A stretch of 64,000 nucleotides of DNA, from contig OX030963.1 in the NCBI GenBank assembly GCA_943735955.1, positions 1,786,931 to 1,850,930 of the forward strand. The letters are read 5' to 3'. The notes below the pieces were generated by a model. It was not told where the DNA came from, made no database searches, and saw only the letters and a program-made list of their open reading frames with translations. Source of the DNA: Piscicola geometra. Taxonomy: Eukaryota > Annelida > Clitellata > Hirudinida > Piscicolidae. The translations under genes and the position numbers were made by a program. Position 1 is the stretch's first letter; every line of letters begins with the position of its first letter. This document shows, piece after piece, positions 13,576 to 34,000 of the stretch.

Positions 13576-14885
13576 CATCACCCCCTCCATTCCCTTTTTC
13601 CTACTTCGACTACCACGTTGCCAACACAGACTTAGAGATCTCGCATAGTTTTATAACAGTAGTGAAGCAGTGCTGCCTGGTTGCCTGGACCGCAGTGGTG
13701 CAAGAGTTCATAATGGCCCGGAGAATTAAAAATTTAGAGTAATTCAGATTATTTGAAATAGTTTTATTTATTGGTTTGTTATTGTTCGGTTGTTTTTTAC
13801 ATATGTTTTCTTTATTGTTTTATTAATGTATTTTTTATATTTCATTCTTTTATTTTTGTTTTTTTTATAATTATTATTTTTGCTGCTTTGATAATATTGC
13901 AGTAATTTAGAAACTCGAAACTTAGTGAAAAGGCCTCGTGAAACTTCCGAGTTATCGAAGGATTTTTTCATGTTTATGAAATTTTAAATAGTATTTTTTG
14001 ATAATAAAGCAATTCAAATTTTAAAAAATTTAATAGGTTTTTAAAAAAAATAAAATAAAAAAAATCAGAATGAATTGAGATGAAAAGCACTGTGAAATAT
14101 TTATTAGAATGTGAATATACCAAAAAAACATTAATTTTATTATTAATTACATTTCGACACACCAGGTGAGAAGGGAACACAAATCATTTGGTACTTTTCT
14201 ATTGATTGTGAGAAGGTCGAGCTACCAAGAGTTGTTGTATAAAATAATAATTACTACGTGAAGAAGGTTTATAGTTGTAATGTTTTTTTATTGAAAAAAA
14301 AATACTTTTTTAGTTTTCTTTAGTTTTGATTTTTTCAACTAGTAACTATTACTATCTTTCAGAATAAAGTTTCTTTTTCCTTGTTTGAGGCAAAACTACA
14401 TTTAAGGTTTCATTATTTTAATTATGCTCAAACAAATCCAATTTTTAATGAATATTTCTTTATTATAGAAATTGTTATTTTAAAAAAGAAAACTTTATGT
14501 ACAAAAAGTAAAAAAATGAAAATCATAAAAAGTTTATTTCTCAATAAAAAAATTCCGCTTTAAAAGATAGCATTATTTAATAATTACCTAATTTTTTGTT
14601 ATATTATTTTATATTATATTGCATTGAATATTTTCCTGAATTTTTTACCTAGTAAAACATATATTTTTGAAAAAAATAATCATATACAAAATACTAACAC
14701 AAAATTATTGCTAGCCAGTGTGAAAATATTTATTTCAACATTTTAAATAAAGAAGAAAAAATTGTGCATGGAAAAATATCTAAAAATAAAAGAAAAAAGA
14801 TTTGTAAAAATGGAAATTCAAGCAGCCATACAATAGCCTAACGACAAACAACTAAACACACTGCACTTAAATGGTTTAAACATCC

Positions 14886-14983
14886 AAACACACATACACA
14901 CTCACACACACATACACACACACACACACATACACACACACACACATACACACACACACACACACACGCACACACACACACAC

Positions 14984-15064
<81 letters not shown>
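14886..15064. repeat. Interrupted (AC)n microsatellite
   Basis: AC repeats with scattered AT and GC substitutions, older than the pure tract at 5704. Confidence 0.97.
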
Positions 15065-15067
<3 letters not shown>

Positions 15068-18000
15068 CAAGTTAAAAGTTTCAAATGTACATTTTACTTT
15101 TAAAATAATTTTCTAGAATCTCTGTTTCAATATTTTCCCTAGGGAGGCACACTGGCTGCATGTTTCAAGTGACATCTTCTGCTGAAAGATGATGCAATGA
15201 ATGACTTTTCAACCAATCTTTACTTTTCAATTTAGCAGAAATATTTGAGAACACAAAATAAGCATACAATCTCATGTATAAAAAAAAATAAATAAATACA
15301 ACAAATCTTTAAATTTGAAAAAGGCATGCTAAATTTTGATGAATCTTTATGTAAACATAATAAATATAGAAGAGGTTTATAATTAAATTGATTTCTTTTA
15401 TTTTAAAAACATCAAATGCTTTTTTAAACTGTTAAACAAACTTCACAGGAAGCTTTCATCCAAAACACACATTCATGCAGACACAAAAATGTGAAAAATA
15501 AAATTTATTTTGTACAAAAAGATATTCAATTACAAAATATATTATTTAATTGCGTTTTTTAAAGCATTTACGTGGAAATAGAAAAAAAAATTCGCAGAGA
15601 AATTTATCTATTAAGGCTTCCATTCAAATCCCCTCTCTGTCTTTCTTTGCCTTATGCATAAATTCTTTTTTCTTGAAATGTTTTTTAACAAATGTTTTTT
15701 TCTAAATATTTTTCGAAAATATTTAAATTTTTATTGTTTTGTTAAACATTTTGTTTTTTTATTTGTAGAACTATTTAAAAACTAGTTATAGTTTTAAAAG
15801 CTGAAACTAGTTTTTAGTTTTTTTTATTTGAAATTTTTTAAAATCAAAAATTAAATAATTACAATTACAATTTTATTGAGAATAATATATTTATAATTTT
15901 TTTTTTTAATGAAAAAGCTTTTACTTTAAAAAAGTTCAATTTAATAGTTAAGATAATAAACAAGAATATAATTTTTTTTTAATTTACAAAATAATTTTTA
16001 AATATAAATAAATTGATGGGATTAACGGCAGACCAAATAGATTAGCCGGATGAAATAAAAAAAACATATACATATAATATATAAACAAAATAAATGAATA
16101 AAATTATAAACAAAATGAATAAATTATAAATATTTTAAATAAAAAATTGATTAAATATATAAAAATTATAAAAAATCGTAAAACTATTATTTTTATGTTA
16201 AAAACTATTGAATGTTATACATATTTAAGATTAAAACACCAATGGAAAGAAATCTTGAAATTAATAAATTAATAAAATATTTTCATTAATACATGATTAA
16301 AATATATAAAATAATAAATAAAATATTTTACTCCAATAAATAAAAGTATGGTAAACAAAAGTATGACCAAAAAAGATAGTAGTATATTGGGCAAAAAATC
16401 AAAAATTGGTTATAAAAGATGCAGATAATGAAGAGCGGGCGCTAGTAATTGCTGTGATAATTTGATTTTGTGCTTAATCAAGAATTGAAGATGCTAAGAA
16501 TGAAAATTATGAAAAAAAAAATTTTTAAAGGGGGGGGGGGGATGAAAGTATGAAGGGGTAGATTAAATGAAGAAGGAGTTGAATGGAAGAGGGATGAGGT
16601 TGAATGGAAGAGTGGTGGGGGGGGGGGGTGATTGGAAGACTGGGGGGGTGATGGGAAAAGAAAGGGGGAGAAAAAAGAAAAGTTGAATGGGAAGTGGTTC
16701 TTGATGGAATTTAATCATCAAACAATGAGCCTTTCTATCGAGGACTTTTATGCATTTCATTAATAATTCACATTTATTTATTGTTTTCTGTGGCTTCAGC
16801 ATTACGCAGTGATCATGATTTTAATCTAATGTAGTTTCATTGCTTATTATCATCTTGTTTAGAGCTAAATTTGTTCATTTGTTTTGTTATTGTTTTTTTC
16901 TTTCTTTTAATTTTTTTAGTTATTTTGTTATTTTTTATATCTTCATGTTTATTTGTGTTTTTTATTCTTATTTGATTTTGTGAGCACCGAAGGCTAAATT
17001 GTCAACGTTTCAATGCAAGAAAATACTCAAAGTTTTTAAGCATTAGGAAAAGTTTTAAAAGTTATTTTGAAAAGAAAAATTAGTGAAAATGAAAAAATAT
17101 TTGAAATTACTGAGAATAGAATATGAACAATTATTTACAAAACAGAAAAGAAACAAGAACTTCATGTATGGATCTGAATAACAGCAAAAACATTTTTTAC
17201 ACTTTTTTTTAAATAAAAAAATTTAAAATTTAAACCTTCACAAGTGTAAACAAATAATTAAAAGTTGAATGAACAAAACCAATTAAGATTTTTAAATCTG
17301 AAAATATTATTTTTAAACAAACAAAAACAAAAAATGAAATTTTTGCGTAATTATTATCCGGAAAACGCGTGAAAGATCGCGTTTGTAATGGGACAGACAG
17401 CTATTTAAGTTATTTTGATGAGTATAGAAACAAAATAATTCTTTTTTTCTCTTTTTTCTTTTTTTATGACGACAATTTGTTTAGTTTTTTATTGATTTCA
17501 TAAAGCTAAATGGGTCGAATAAAACATTGCATTAGCTGGTTTTACGTTTATAAAAAAACGTATAAACCAGAGGAAAATTTCATATACAAAAATAAATCTG
17601 TAAAAAAAATACTTAATCATAGTTTTTTTCAAATTGAAAACAAGTTCAGCAACGTCTGCCTGTATCTTTTTTTTTGAATTGTATGAAAATGTTTTTTATT
17701 GAATTAAAAGAGGTTTCAAACCGAAAAATGCTACAATTAATTAAATTAGTGAGAAATTAATGTATTTACACTGGGCACGAGTACCCTTCCCAAACACGTT
17801 AAGATCACACCAAAACCGTTGTCATTTAAATCCTAGAAAAAATATTTCATTTTTTTATCTATTTTATCTCAAAAGACCTAAACTTCTTTTCAATATAGTG
17901 AAGTTTTTTTAACCAAAATTCAAAGTATTCTAACGAGACTGAAATGTAAAAGTATTTATTAAAATTTTTTCAAAATTTTCAATAAAAATTAATGAGCCTC

Positions 18001-18532
18001 CTATACTTTTTAACCTTTGACTTTCAAAAGTCAACTAAAAAACTTTTTTCTATTTTAATAAAAAACTGTTTCAAGATTTCAAATTTTTTAGCTTTATCCA
18101 TATTTCATTTATTTTTACTGAATAATAAATGTATGCTTTATGGATCGGTCTCTTTTTTGTTTTTCAGAATTTAGTTTTTTTAAACATTTTTATAAACCAT
18201 GAAGTTTATTTTTTATATTCAAAAATTGTAATAGAATTTTTTTTTGAACGCGTATTAAAAACGACGTAAATTATATACATATAAGAACACATATAAGTTA
18301 ATCCCATATCATTACCCAAAAAAATTCTTTTGTTCTTTATTTTTGTCAATGCAAAACTCGAGAGCTATAAAAACAAATAAGATAAAATAAAAAGTAACAT
18401 TGGCAGTTAAAAAAGAAATTTGGCGAGTTCTGTTTTGGTAATGGTGGTTGTAAAAGCATGCCGTGAATCTTTGCGACCGTGGTGTGTCTCGTAAAACTTG
18501 AGGATCAGTGCATCCCATCCCATTTCTCATGG
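15065..18532. other. AT-rich sequence, no gene seen
   Basis: Homopolymer and (AAAT)-type runs dominate; a G-run and GGAAG-rich patch lies at 16,525-16,690. A complex island at 18,420-18,530 sits directly before the 13-bp minisatellite. Confidence 0.5.
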
Positions 18533-19095
18533 GATGGTTTGGTGGGATGGTTTGGTGGGATGGTTTGGTGGGATGGTTTGGTGGGATGGTTTGGTGGGAT
18601 GGTTTGGTGGGATGGTTTGGTGGGATGGTTTGATGAGATGGTTTGGTGGGATGGTTTGGTGGGATGGTTTGATGGGATGGTTTGGTGGGATGGTTTGGTG
18701 GGATGGTTTGGTGGGATGGTTTGGTGGGATGGCTTGGTGGGATGGTTTGGTGGGATGGTTTGGTGGGATGGTTTGGTGGGATGGTTTGGTGGGATGGTTT
18801 GGTGGGATGGTTTGGTGGGATGGTTTGGTGGAATGGTTTGATGAGATGGTTTGGTGGGATGGTTTGGTGGGATGGTTTGGTGGGATGGTTTGGTGGGATG
18901 GTTTGGTGGGATGGTTTGGTGGGATGGTTTTGTGGGATGGTTTGGTGGGATGGTTTTGTGGGATGGTTTGGTGGGATGGTTTGGTGGGATGGTTTGGTGG
19001 GATGGTTTGAGGAGATGGTTTGGTGGGATGGTTTGGTGGGATGGTTTGGGGCGATGGTTCTAGTGGGATGGTTTGGTGGGATAGGTTGGTGGAAC
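18533..19095. repeat. 13-bp minisatellite, about 42 copies
   Basis: Unit ggtttggtgggat, 13 bp, highly uniform in the middle, decaying after 19,000. G-rich on the + strand. Because 13 is not a multiple of three, three frames are open; none is a protein. Confidence 0.97.
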
Positions 19096-20151
19096 GGGGG
19101 GTGAAGTGTTTGGGAAGAGAATGGTTATAGTGGGGTAGTTTGGTGTGACTATTGGGATGGTTTGGTGGGATATAGGACGAGGTGTTTGGAGTGGAAAAAG
19201 TGGTGGTTAAGAAAGGCGTTATGATGGGTGAGTTGGATGCGAAAGTTGGAATGGATGGTTTGATCCCATGGTTTGTGGAGATTGGTTGTGTAATGATTGA
19301 AGTTTGGTGGGCTGGTTAGTTTATTGAAACGTTGTTTTGATGGCGTTAACTAGAGTTTCAAAATTTACCATCAAATTTAAACTGTTTGGCCAACTCAAAT
19401 TCACTTCCGATTAACTTTCCGATTAAAGTGTAATGCAATAAAAATTTAAAGTTTAAACTAAATCGCTCTCAATTAATCTCCCAATTAGCCAATTAATAAC
19501 TTCAATCCAAAACAAATATCCTAAACCTCTTAAACAGGCAATTAGTTCTTTCTTTTTGGATGATCCACGGAAAGATAAAAAGAGGATAAGATTGGTGTCG
19601 TAATCTAATAACGACGCTGTTTTATGACCCGCTCGAAGTTTTTATCTTTTTTTTTCGTTTTTGTCATTTTAATTTTTTTTCTATTTAAAATTTCGAAATT
19701 TTGTTTATTTCAAAATATTTATAAAGAACTAAAATTTAAATTTCTTTTTTTTAAATTTTTTTTACACTTTTTGGCTTAAAGTTATTTTTCCATCGGTTGA
19801 TTTTCATTAGAATCTTAGTACGTTCATTTTGTTTATTCATTTACTAAGTAAAAAGAACTGAGCCTGAAAAAGGTTTTTTAATTAAAAAGCAGTTTTTGGG
19901 AATTAAAAAAAATTCTTAATTTTTACCTGTCTACTGGTAAAAATATATAAAAATAGGATTTAAAATTTTATTTTTCTCACCTTTGAATTGTTTATTTAAA
20001 CATGAAAAAATAATAAAGTTTAAAAAAAGTATAATTTAATTCTGAAAACATAAAATTAAACAAAATAAAATTCTCTCAATAGATTAAATAAAATAGTCTC
20101 AAAAAAACTTCTATTGGGTTTCAAATAAATTGTTTACAAATTTTAACTCAC

Positions 20152-20419
20152 TTGCATCCCTTTTCATCCCTAAGTTTTCGTCATCATTCTGAACATCATC
20201 ATCATCATCAGCATCAACTCCATCCAGCTGATGCATCTCACCATTATGATGATTTTGATAATTATTATTATCGTTATCATTATTATCATTGTTATTATTA
20301 TTATTATTAATATTACGGTTACTCATATTTTTAATATAATTTTCTTTATAGCCCTTGGCTCCATTGTCCAATAGCATGCAGACCACCAACCACCCAACCA
20401 ATAGCAGTCCACCTTCCAT
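20152..20419 (-). CDS. Candidate first coding exon of a secreted/neuropeptide-like precursor
   Basis: Seen: a polypyrimidine-type acceptor (TTTTTATTTTCAG), 14 untranslated bases, ATG at 20417-20419, 89 codons, and a donor GTGAGT leaving in phase 1. The N-terminus MEGGLLLVGWLVVCMLLDNG is a good signal peptide. It is followed by an Asn-run, an Asp-run and a dibasic GMKR motif near the end of the exon. Inference: a secreted prohormone-like or membrane precursor; the mature part would lie in later exons at lower coordinates, which I could not identify. It may be the 5' end of the gene whose 3' exons lie at 1695-4900, but nothing in the sequence proves the link. Confidence 0.45.
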
Positions 20420-21078
20420 CTGGGTTAATGATTCTGAAAATAAAAATCATTTTAAAATATCTTTATTCAGTTTCATCATAATTTCTTTCTAATTTGATCT
20501 TTCTACTGCTACTACTATCATCATCCCTGTCATTATTGTAATCATCATCATTACCATCAGCACAACTACTACTATCATCACCACCACAATGACGTCATGC
20601 TGAAGTATGACGTGGTGATCAATCATAGAGTCAATTTTTTGAAATAGACATGTTTTGAGGAAGGTCTTTGAGTTTTCATGCGTAAAAATGAAAATAATAA
20701 TTACAAAATAATAAAAATAACAATAACTATTTACAAAATATTATTAACAATGTGAATAATTATAACAAAAACGATTAAAATAATTTTAAAAACTAAAATG
20801 ATTTAGAGTTGAAAAAGAAAATAAATAAAGAATAATAATAATCCAACCATCCATCCATCCATCCGCCTATCCATCCAACCACGCCAAAGAAACCAATAAT
20901 TCTTATTTATTTTCTTTGCTTCTTTGCTTCTTCATCCAATTGTCTATTTTCAATTATTTTTAATATCGTCCACCATTTTATGTCCATTAAAATGAAGAAG
21001 TAAATTGAAAAGATTTATTTCGATACTTCAAAATTCTCGCTTCGTTGGAAACCCATTCTCTCTTTGACGAAACTACCT

Positions 21079-21163
21079 TCATCATCATCATCATCATCCT
21101 CATAATCATCATTATCATCATCATCATCCTCATCATCATCATAATCATCATCATCATCATCAT

Positions 21164-21195
<32 letters not shown>

Positions 21196-21196
21196 C
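21079..21196. repeat. (ATC)n microsatellite
   Basis: ATC units with ATA/CTC variants. Confidence 0.95.
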
Positions 21197-21729
21197 CGCG
21201 TCGACCTCACCATCATCATAATTATTTCAAGTTTTATTTTCTTGGGCGTTTAAAAATTCATATGGAATAAATAATTTCTAAAATAAATTCAACGTCACAA
21301 AAAAAAACTCACTTCCGACTGAAAGACGTTAATATAAATCTTTCTTCCAATTAATTTATAATTTATAATTATAAAGTAATTTTTGTGTTTAGATGTACCA
21401 AAAGTATTAAATTACGCACATACAATGGTAAACGAAGCCCTAGTTTTAATGTTACTCTAATGTGAATTATCTCTTAATGATCATTACAGAATAACAGAAC
21501 GTTTTCAAAAATAAATACTTAGAAAGAGGACTTTTTACATTTAAAATGGAAATGTGTAAGCAGTTACACGTTTGAAAAAGTAAATTTGTAAAGAAAAATA
21601 TTCTTTACAGCGTGTAAAGCGGTAAACAGTCTTGGAAGTTTTTGTGAAGTGTTCTAAAATTAGTTTTGAACATGAGATTCAAACATAATTCCTTAGACCA
21701 TCACCACAATAGCTCTTTATATACCTCTT

Positions 21730-21832
21730 GCATGTGTGTGTGTATATGTGTGTGCGTGTGTGTGTTTGTGTGTGTGTGTGTCTATGTGTATGTGTGAGTG
21801 TGTGTGCGTGCTTTTTTGTGGGTGTGTGAGTG
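21730..21832. repeat. Imperfect (GT)n tract
   Basis: GT repeats with many single-base changes. Confidence 0.9.
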
Positions 21833-22049
21833 AAATAATTTAGCGCTTTTTAACACATGTTTTTAAAATTTGCGCATTATCGCCGTCGTTATAAGCGAGG
21901 ACCAAGCCCGGATCGCAATATTTTATAATTAAACATCTGTTGAAAAATGTATGCTTTATTTTTTAAATATTAGGCGAAAACATATTTTTGAGTAAGTTTT
22001 AATTATGTATAATGGAATATTGGTGTCGAGTTTAAGTTTAGTAAGAAAG

Positions 22050-22159
22050 TAGTAGGGGTAGTTGTGTAGTAGTGGTAGTTGTGTAGTAGTGGTAGTGGTA
22101 GTTGTAGTAGTAGTAGTTGTGTAGTAGTGGTAGTTGTAGTAGTAGTAGTAGTGGTAGTT

Positions 22160-22257
<98 letters not shown>

Positions 22258-22280
22258 CGCAGTAGTAGTAGTAGTAGTAT

Positions 22281-22341
<61 letters not shown>

Positions 22342-22370
22342 TGTAGTAGTAGTAGTAGTAGTAGCAGTCG
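22050..22370. repeat. (TAG)n microsatellite
   Basis: About 320 bases of TAG units with GTG and TTG interruptions at both ends; a second copy of the type seen at 2570-2800. Confidence 0.97.
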
Positions 22371-24184
22371 TGGTTATTACGTTAATAAAAATTACGTTAC
22401 GGGCTTTTGAGCCGATTAACGGCGAAAGAAGTTTTTTATGTGGCGAAAAGAGCAGTCTTTGAGACGAACGAATGGACGATAATTTAGAGTTTTAATTAAA
22501 ACATTTTTTTGTTTATTGTCTTGATTAGGACAATAGAGTGGAACAAAAACAATTTGTTATAATGATTTTAAAAAGAATGATTGAAATAAGAAAAGAGCGC
22601 ATTATGTTTTTCTTTTGAGATTAAAGAAAAACCGATTTTTTTATTACAAAATGTCGAGTGGATTGATGGGAACGGTCAGAAACGATAGTTAAATTTGTTT
22701 TAAGAACGTATAACAAAATAGATGCGAAAAAATAATTTTAGAAAACACATACAAACTAAAAAAAAACGGGGAGAAACTGTAAAAAGGGAGATTGATAAAG
22801 GTTTTTGCTTAGACACTGTGTAGGTGGTGGAGAGATGGTTTGGAAGGTTGGGGTAGGAGAATGAGGGTGTGAGATGGGTTCACACTCAAATACACGCACA
22901 CACAAACAAACACACACACAAACACACACACGCACACACCCACACGCACACACAAACACACACACACACACTTACACAGATAATTAGATACTTAAATGTC
23001 TGAACAACACTTAAAAGCCACACCCTATAAACAAGAAGACGAAATAGAAAAAAACATAAAAAATTGAAAAATATACAATAACATATAAAATTGAAAAATA
23101 TACAAAAACATACAAAATTGAAAAATATACAAAAACATCATAATTATGCAAAATTAATCAAAATTGAACAAAATGATACAAAAAGATTCTATAAGAGACA
23201 AAATATAGATAAATATAATAATATATTCAAACATTTAAAAACTGGCAATTTTAATTAATTAAATTTAATCATTTTATGTTAAAGTTAGAAACAACAAAAA
23301 TCAACTCAGTTTTCTTTTTTAAACCTATTATATTTTTTCCCAACTGAAACTCAAAAATTAGTTTTTTATGACAAAATAAAGCCCTTTTTAAAATTCAAGT
23401 TCTAAATTTTAGAAATTGGCACTGTAAAGAACTTCTACTCGACCTGTTTTGTAATGAAGTTAATAAAAGAATTTTTATTACACTAGTTTTTTGAACTCTA
23501 AACACAATCTAAGGAAAAAATCTATTTAACCCAGTGTATATGCCGAAACATTTTATTATTAGAGTTTTTTTTAATTTACACGAGTTTTTATTCATTTACA
23601 GTGATGCTTCTCAAAGTTCTATCATTAAATTGTGCATAGTTTTGCAAAATATGAATATTCATTAGCCCTTCCAAACCTCCAAGAAAGCATCCCTATTTAT
23701 TTAGTTTTTCCTTGAATAACACAATAACAATAATATACATTATCAAATGTATCATTATTTGCGACTTTGTTTCAAATCTAGAGTATTTAAGAAAAATTAA
23801 TATTTTTTAATTGAAATATATAACATTTATTTGTTTTATTCTGATCAGGTCATTTAAACTATATCTTTAGTTAATTTTAGTCTTTGTTTTTGTGAAGTTT
23901 AACGAGTTTGTTTAATAAATATCACATAAAAGTAAAATGATTTTTAAAGAATAAATAACATTTAAATTATTAAATATTTTTTTCAAATTTATTTCATTTC
24001 AAAATTATTATTAATGTATAATTCCGATTAGTTGTCTCCGTATTCTATCGCTTCTATCATTCTGATGTGCCATTTAAATTTTAAATGAAAAATTATTTTT
24101 ATACTTCATCTAAAATCATCATTAAAAACATGAAAAAAAATTAATTCAATGCAGCCCAAGATCAAAACGACATAAATCGCAGTT
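22371..24184. other. Upstream flank of membralin, no gene seen
   Basis: AT-rich. Three copies of an aaaattgaaaaatatacaaa-type word occur around 23,055-23,140. No promoter element can be recognised with confidence. Confidence 0.5.
22885..22976. repeat. Imperfect (AC)n tract
   Basis: AC repeats interrupted by AA and CG dinucleotides. Confidence 0.92.
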
Positions 24185-29993
<5,809 letters not shown>

Positions 29994-30062
<69 letters not shown>

Positions 30063-30076
30063 GTGCGTGTGTATGT
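29994..30076. repeat. (GT)n at the membralin stop codon
   Basis: The GT tract begins within the TGA stop codon and forms the first part of the 3' UTR. Confidence 0.95.
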
Positions 30077-30108
30077 GTTTGATCGGGGCTGATGTGCGTG
30101 ACATTCTC

Positions 30109-30114
30109 AATAAA
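30109..30114 (+). terminator. Likely membralin polyadenylation signal AATAAA
   Basis: An AATAAA hexamer lies 114 bases after the membralin stop codon, just past the (GT)n run, inside a short non-repetitive 3' flank. Position and orientation fit a polyadenylation signal; no transcript end can be seen from DNA alone. Confidence 0.5.
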
Positions 30115-30999
30115 TCACACACCCTTAAGTTGATAAATTGAGTTTCGATTGGGTCAGCAGCATCAATATATACCTGCGAATTATTCTTAAGCTTAGAGTC
30201 TCGCGAAATCCCTTTAAAAGCGCCCAATTCAAGATAATTAAAGTTAATTATTCAATTATTGTTCGTAAATTATTAATCCCGTTTTTAATTAAATGCAAAT
30301 GACATTTATTTATTTGCTAAAGTCCCAGAAGTCATGAATATTTAAATTCTAAGCTTACAACCTAGCCTACATCATTTTAAATATTAATTGTTTTTTATTG
30401 TTAACAAAAATCTTTTCAGAATATTTCATTAATATTTAACACTTTTTCAAAAGTGTAATCGATAAATATTTAGAATTTTGTGGAGTTTTAAGTTTCTTAA
30501 TCTCTTCAAATGGATAATCTGTATTAAAATGAAAATTATTTATTATTTATATTTTTATGCTACTTTTCATCCCATTTTCTCTCTCTCCTTTCCTGTTCAA
30601 TAAAAGGATTTAAATGTATATATAGATACATACATGAATGACGATTTTAATAGATTTTCTCAAAACATCGATAAAGAATAAAAATATGTTTTTTAAATTA
30701 TTTATGTAATCAAATGAAATGGAAAAATAATTTTTTAGAGTTATAATAAATTAATTATTAAAAATGAATTTATCTCTACAAATTAATAATTTTTTTGTTT
30801 GAATTTTGTGTAAATAAAAATGAATTTTCATATTTGTTAGGTAAATGATTCGACTATATTTCAAGAACTTTCGATTGTTTATCATTTTCAGAGAAATATA
30901 AGAATTTAACTAGTGGAAGTAATTTTTTTTATAATTAAAAAATTCCTTTTTAATTTTTTTTCCTACTGCTACTACTACTACTACCACTACTACTACTGG

Positions 31000-31083
<84 letters not shown>

Positions 31084-34000
31084 CACAACGACAAAAATAC
31101 TTTATCAAAGCGTTTATTGTTATAAAGGAAGCACGTCATTTGTACATCGACATCAACAATACGAGACGTCAAGGAATCAAATAAATCATTATTTATATAT
31201 TTATTTAAAAATAATGTTTATTAACTTGTCTTTATTTGTCTATTATTACCTTTTAATAATTTTGAATATGCATTTTTAGACCTCAACGATTTCTAATAGC
31301 CGACTGGAGTATTAATACCATATCGAATATATACATGCAAGAAGTGAAATTATAAATGGAGATTTTTAAAATTAAATTACTATAATAGGTTTTTACACTC
31401 GAATTTTATATCATTATATTTGAATAAATACCTTCAATTATAATTGAATCAAATATGGCAGAAATGTAAGGTGGTTCTCATGGAAATGAATTGTTATCTA
31501 AAAATTTTAGTTTTCATTACATTCACTATTTTATCTAAAATATTATTCTTTGACTAAATGCCAGTATAGGAAGATGAAGTGAGAGTAATTGAAACATTTT
31601 CTATAGGCAAAAGCGAAATAAAAACACAGTGAAATGTTTTTAAAAAAATTTGTTAAAATTGTTTCTTTGATCTTCGATAAATAAAAGAGATTTTTTGCGC
31701 CAAAATTATAAAAAAATATGCCTAAAAAATCGTCAATTTTGGACCTAAAAAATATACTTGAACGAATTTTAATAGCTTAAAATGTAAAAAAAAACTTTTG
31801 GCAACAAAAATTTAAAATTAAAAATGTTTTATAACCTCCACGACTTTTATGAGCATGGTTACAACACTGATAATAAAGCCATAGAAACCAATGCAACAAT
31901 AAACTAAAACTAAACTTTAGTTACTAAACGGTGGAAAGTTTTATACTTCATTATGCAAAGTTTTCAGTATTTTTTAGAATTTTTTTCGACTAGTATTATG
32001 CTAATTAAATGGGATACTCAAGCGCAAAGAAGAATTGGTTATATTATTTGATGGAATTTTTGAAGTTGGTTGCTAAAATTATTTTAGTAAAATATATAGT
32101 ATATATTATATACTCACGCGATTCTATATTATTTATTTTTTTAATGAATTATTCCTACTAATATGATGAATATATTATTTTTCTTCATATATTTATTTCC
32201 AAACAGTATAGTTATTTCATTATAATTATTATTTTATTTTAAAGACTGAGTATTACAACATCAACAATAGATATAATGGAAGATTTAAAAGTGGCTTGGA
32301 ATGATAATGCTGTGAAAATATGAAGAATTGTATAAATTAATGATTTTAAGGGAAAAAGTTATGAAATACTCAAATAATGATTAGAATATTAATTTAAACA
32401 AATAATATTAATATTGATGATTTAATTTTTTAATCAAAAAATCAAAAGTGAAACTAATTTACCAGAAATGATTGATTATTTCTTTATAATTATTAAAATA
32501 TGTTTGAATATTTTGATTGCATACAAAAACTTAGGGTTACATAATTAGATGTAGCAATGTAGGTTTGGTTTGAACTAACTACATTGGTTAAAAGTGCATG
32601 CTGATTATAAAACAGTAATTTATGTGAATAAATTAAGTAAAATGTGATATTTAACGATTTATATCGAAAATGTTAGAAATGAAACAACACGCAAACCACT
32701 ATAGACTTTATAATGCTAGGATGATCTAGTTTTCAAATTAAAACCTTGAAATAAATTATTTATTTTATGACGTAATATATGAAATGTTTTGAATGGTTCA
32801 ACTATTTGCTAGCAATTTGAATATATACATAAAAAAATACAAATAGTAGAAATTAAAACAGTTTGAATGTTATATAAAAAAGAAAAAATCATATCTTACA
32901 TAAATATCAAATTTTTGTGATACAAATGTAATTTTGAAGTTTAAACAAGGCAATAAAGTTTAAAATGAAATGCGATGGAAGTTCCAAAATATGACGTTCG
33001 TGGAGTGATGAAAAAGAAAAAAAGACAAAAAATTATATTAAAAATTAATTGTAGAAAAAAATAGAATAAAAACGTTTTAATGCGCTCAGAAATCCATTAA
33101 AAAGATTTGTAAAAACTATTTTTAAAGTTCAAACACGTTAGTTTGAAAGTTTAAAGATTTAGGGGATAGTTTTAAAATGTACAAGTTAATTCAATGTTCA
33201 GATAAAACTGGAACAAAAAAACTATATAACACATCATGGTTACATCGAGTGTACATCATAAAGGAGTTAAAGAACTCGGACCTAAGTGGAGGTGAAATAA
33301 AGCGACTAAATCATTGGAAGAAGCGTCTGAAGGTCAAGTTAAATGCGTCAGTAGGACTTGCAAACACACATTTAAAACTACTACTGCGGCTGGTGATGGC
33401 GAAGTGACAAATACTATTTGAAATAGTTGAAAAGAGTGTTCAATAAAGCCATATACTTTTCGAAATAAAAAAGCTGAAATGCTGCTAGGATAGGAATTAT
33501 TGGGGAAAATATATTTTATAAATTACTTTGGTTTTTTTATATTTATTTTAGATACATTTGTAGACTATGCAGCCTAGAATGCAGTTTAAGCCCGGATTAT
33601 TGAAAGATGAGTATTTTTAATTAAATTTTAAAAAAATTATTGAGAAATAGTTTACACTTATTTTAGTAATATTTTGTTTGGCTTTGGTGGGTTTGTGTTC
33701 CATTTCGCGTTTATACATTATAAAAGTATAAGGTAATGTAGGTTTATGTTTGTAGTTTTAAAAAATTACAAAATTAAAAATAAAACGTCGGAAAAATGGT
33801 AAACGAAAGTTACATACTTCAAGATAAAAATCTAAATAAATCTTTGATTGATAATTGATCAACGCAAAAAATGGATCCGTGAATAAAAAGCTTACAAAAA
33901 TAGGTTACCGACTGGTTTACATTCAAATAATTAGGATCAAGAACAGCAACAACAGTGACAAGAATTATCTTTCTAGATACCGAACGACCGCTCTAAAACA

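Larger units (their letters stand above)
10641..14885. other. AT-rich sequence with a few complex islands
   Basis: Islands of balanced composition occur at 10,680-10,790, 13,030-13,150 and 13,600-13,725; each is open in several frames, so no exon is called (see findings and rejected items). The rest is AT-rich and repeat tracts. Confidence 0.45.

Noticed and set aside
13600..13725. Balanced-composition island open in several frames, e.g. minus-strand MNSCTTAVQATRQHCF
   Set aside because: Several frames on both strands look protein-like and no consistent acceptor/donor pair was found, so no exon is called.
18479..19104. Gly-Trp-Phe-Met-rich ORFs
   Set aside because: Product of the 13-bp minisatellite; three frames give the same peptide in turn, as expected of a non-triplet unit.
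33177..33407. 76-codon + strand ORF
   Set aside because: Mixed composition, but no splice context, no recognised motif, and in AT-rich intergenic sequence; could be a decayed element but cannot be supported.
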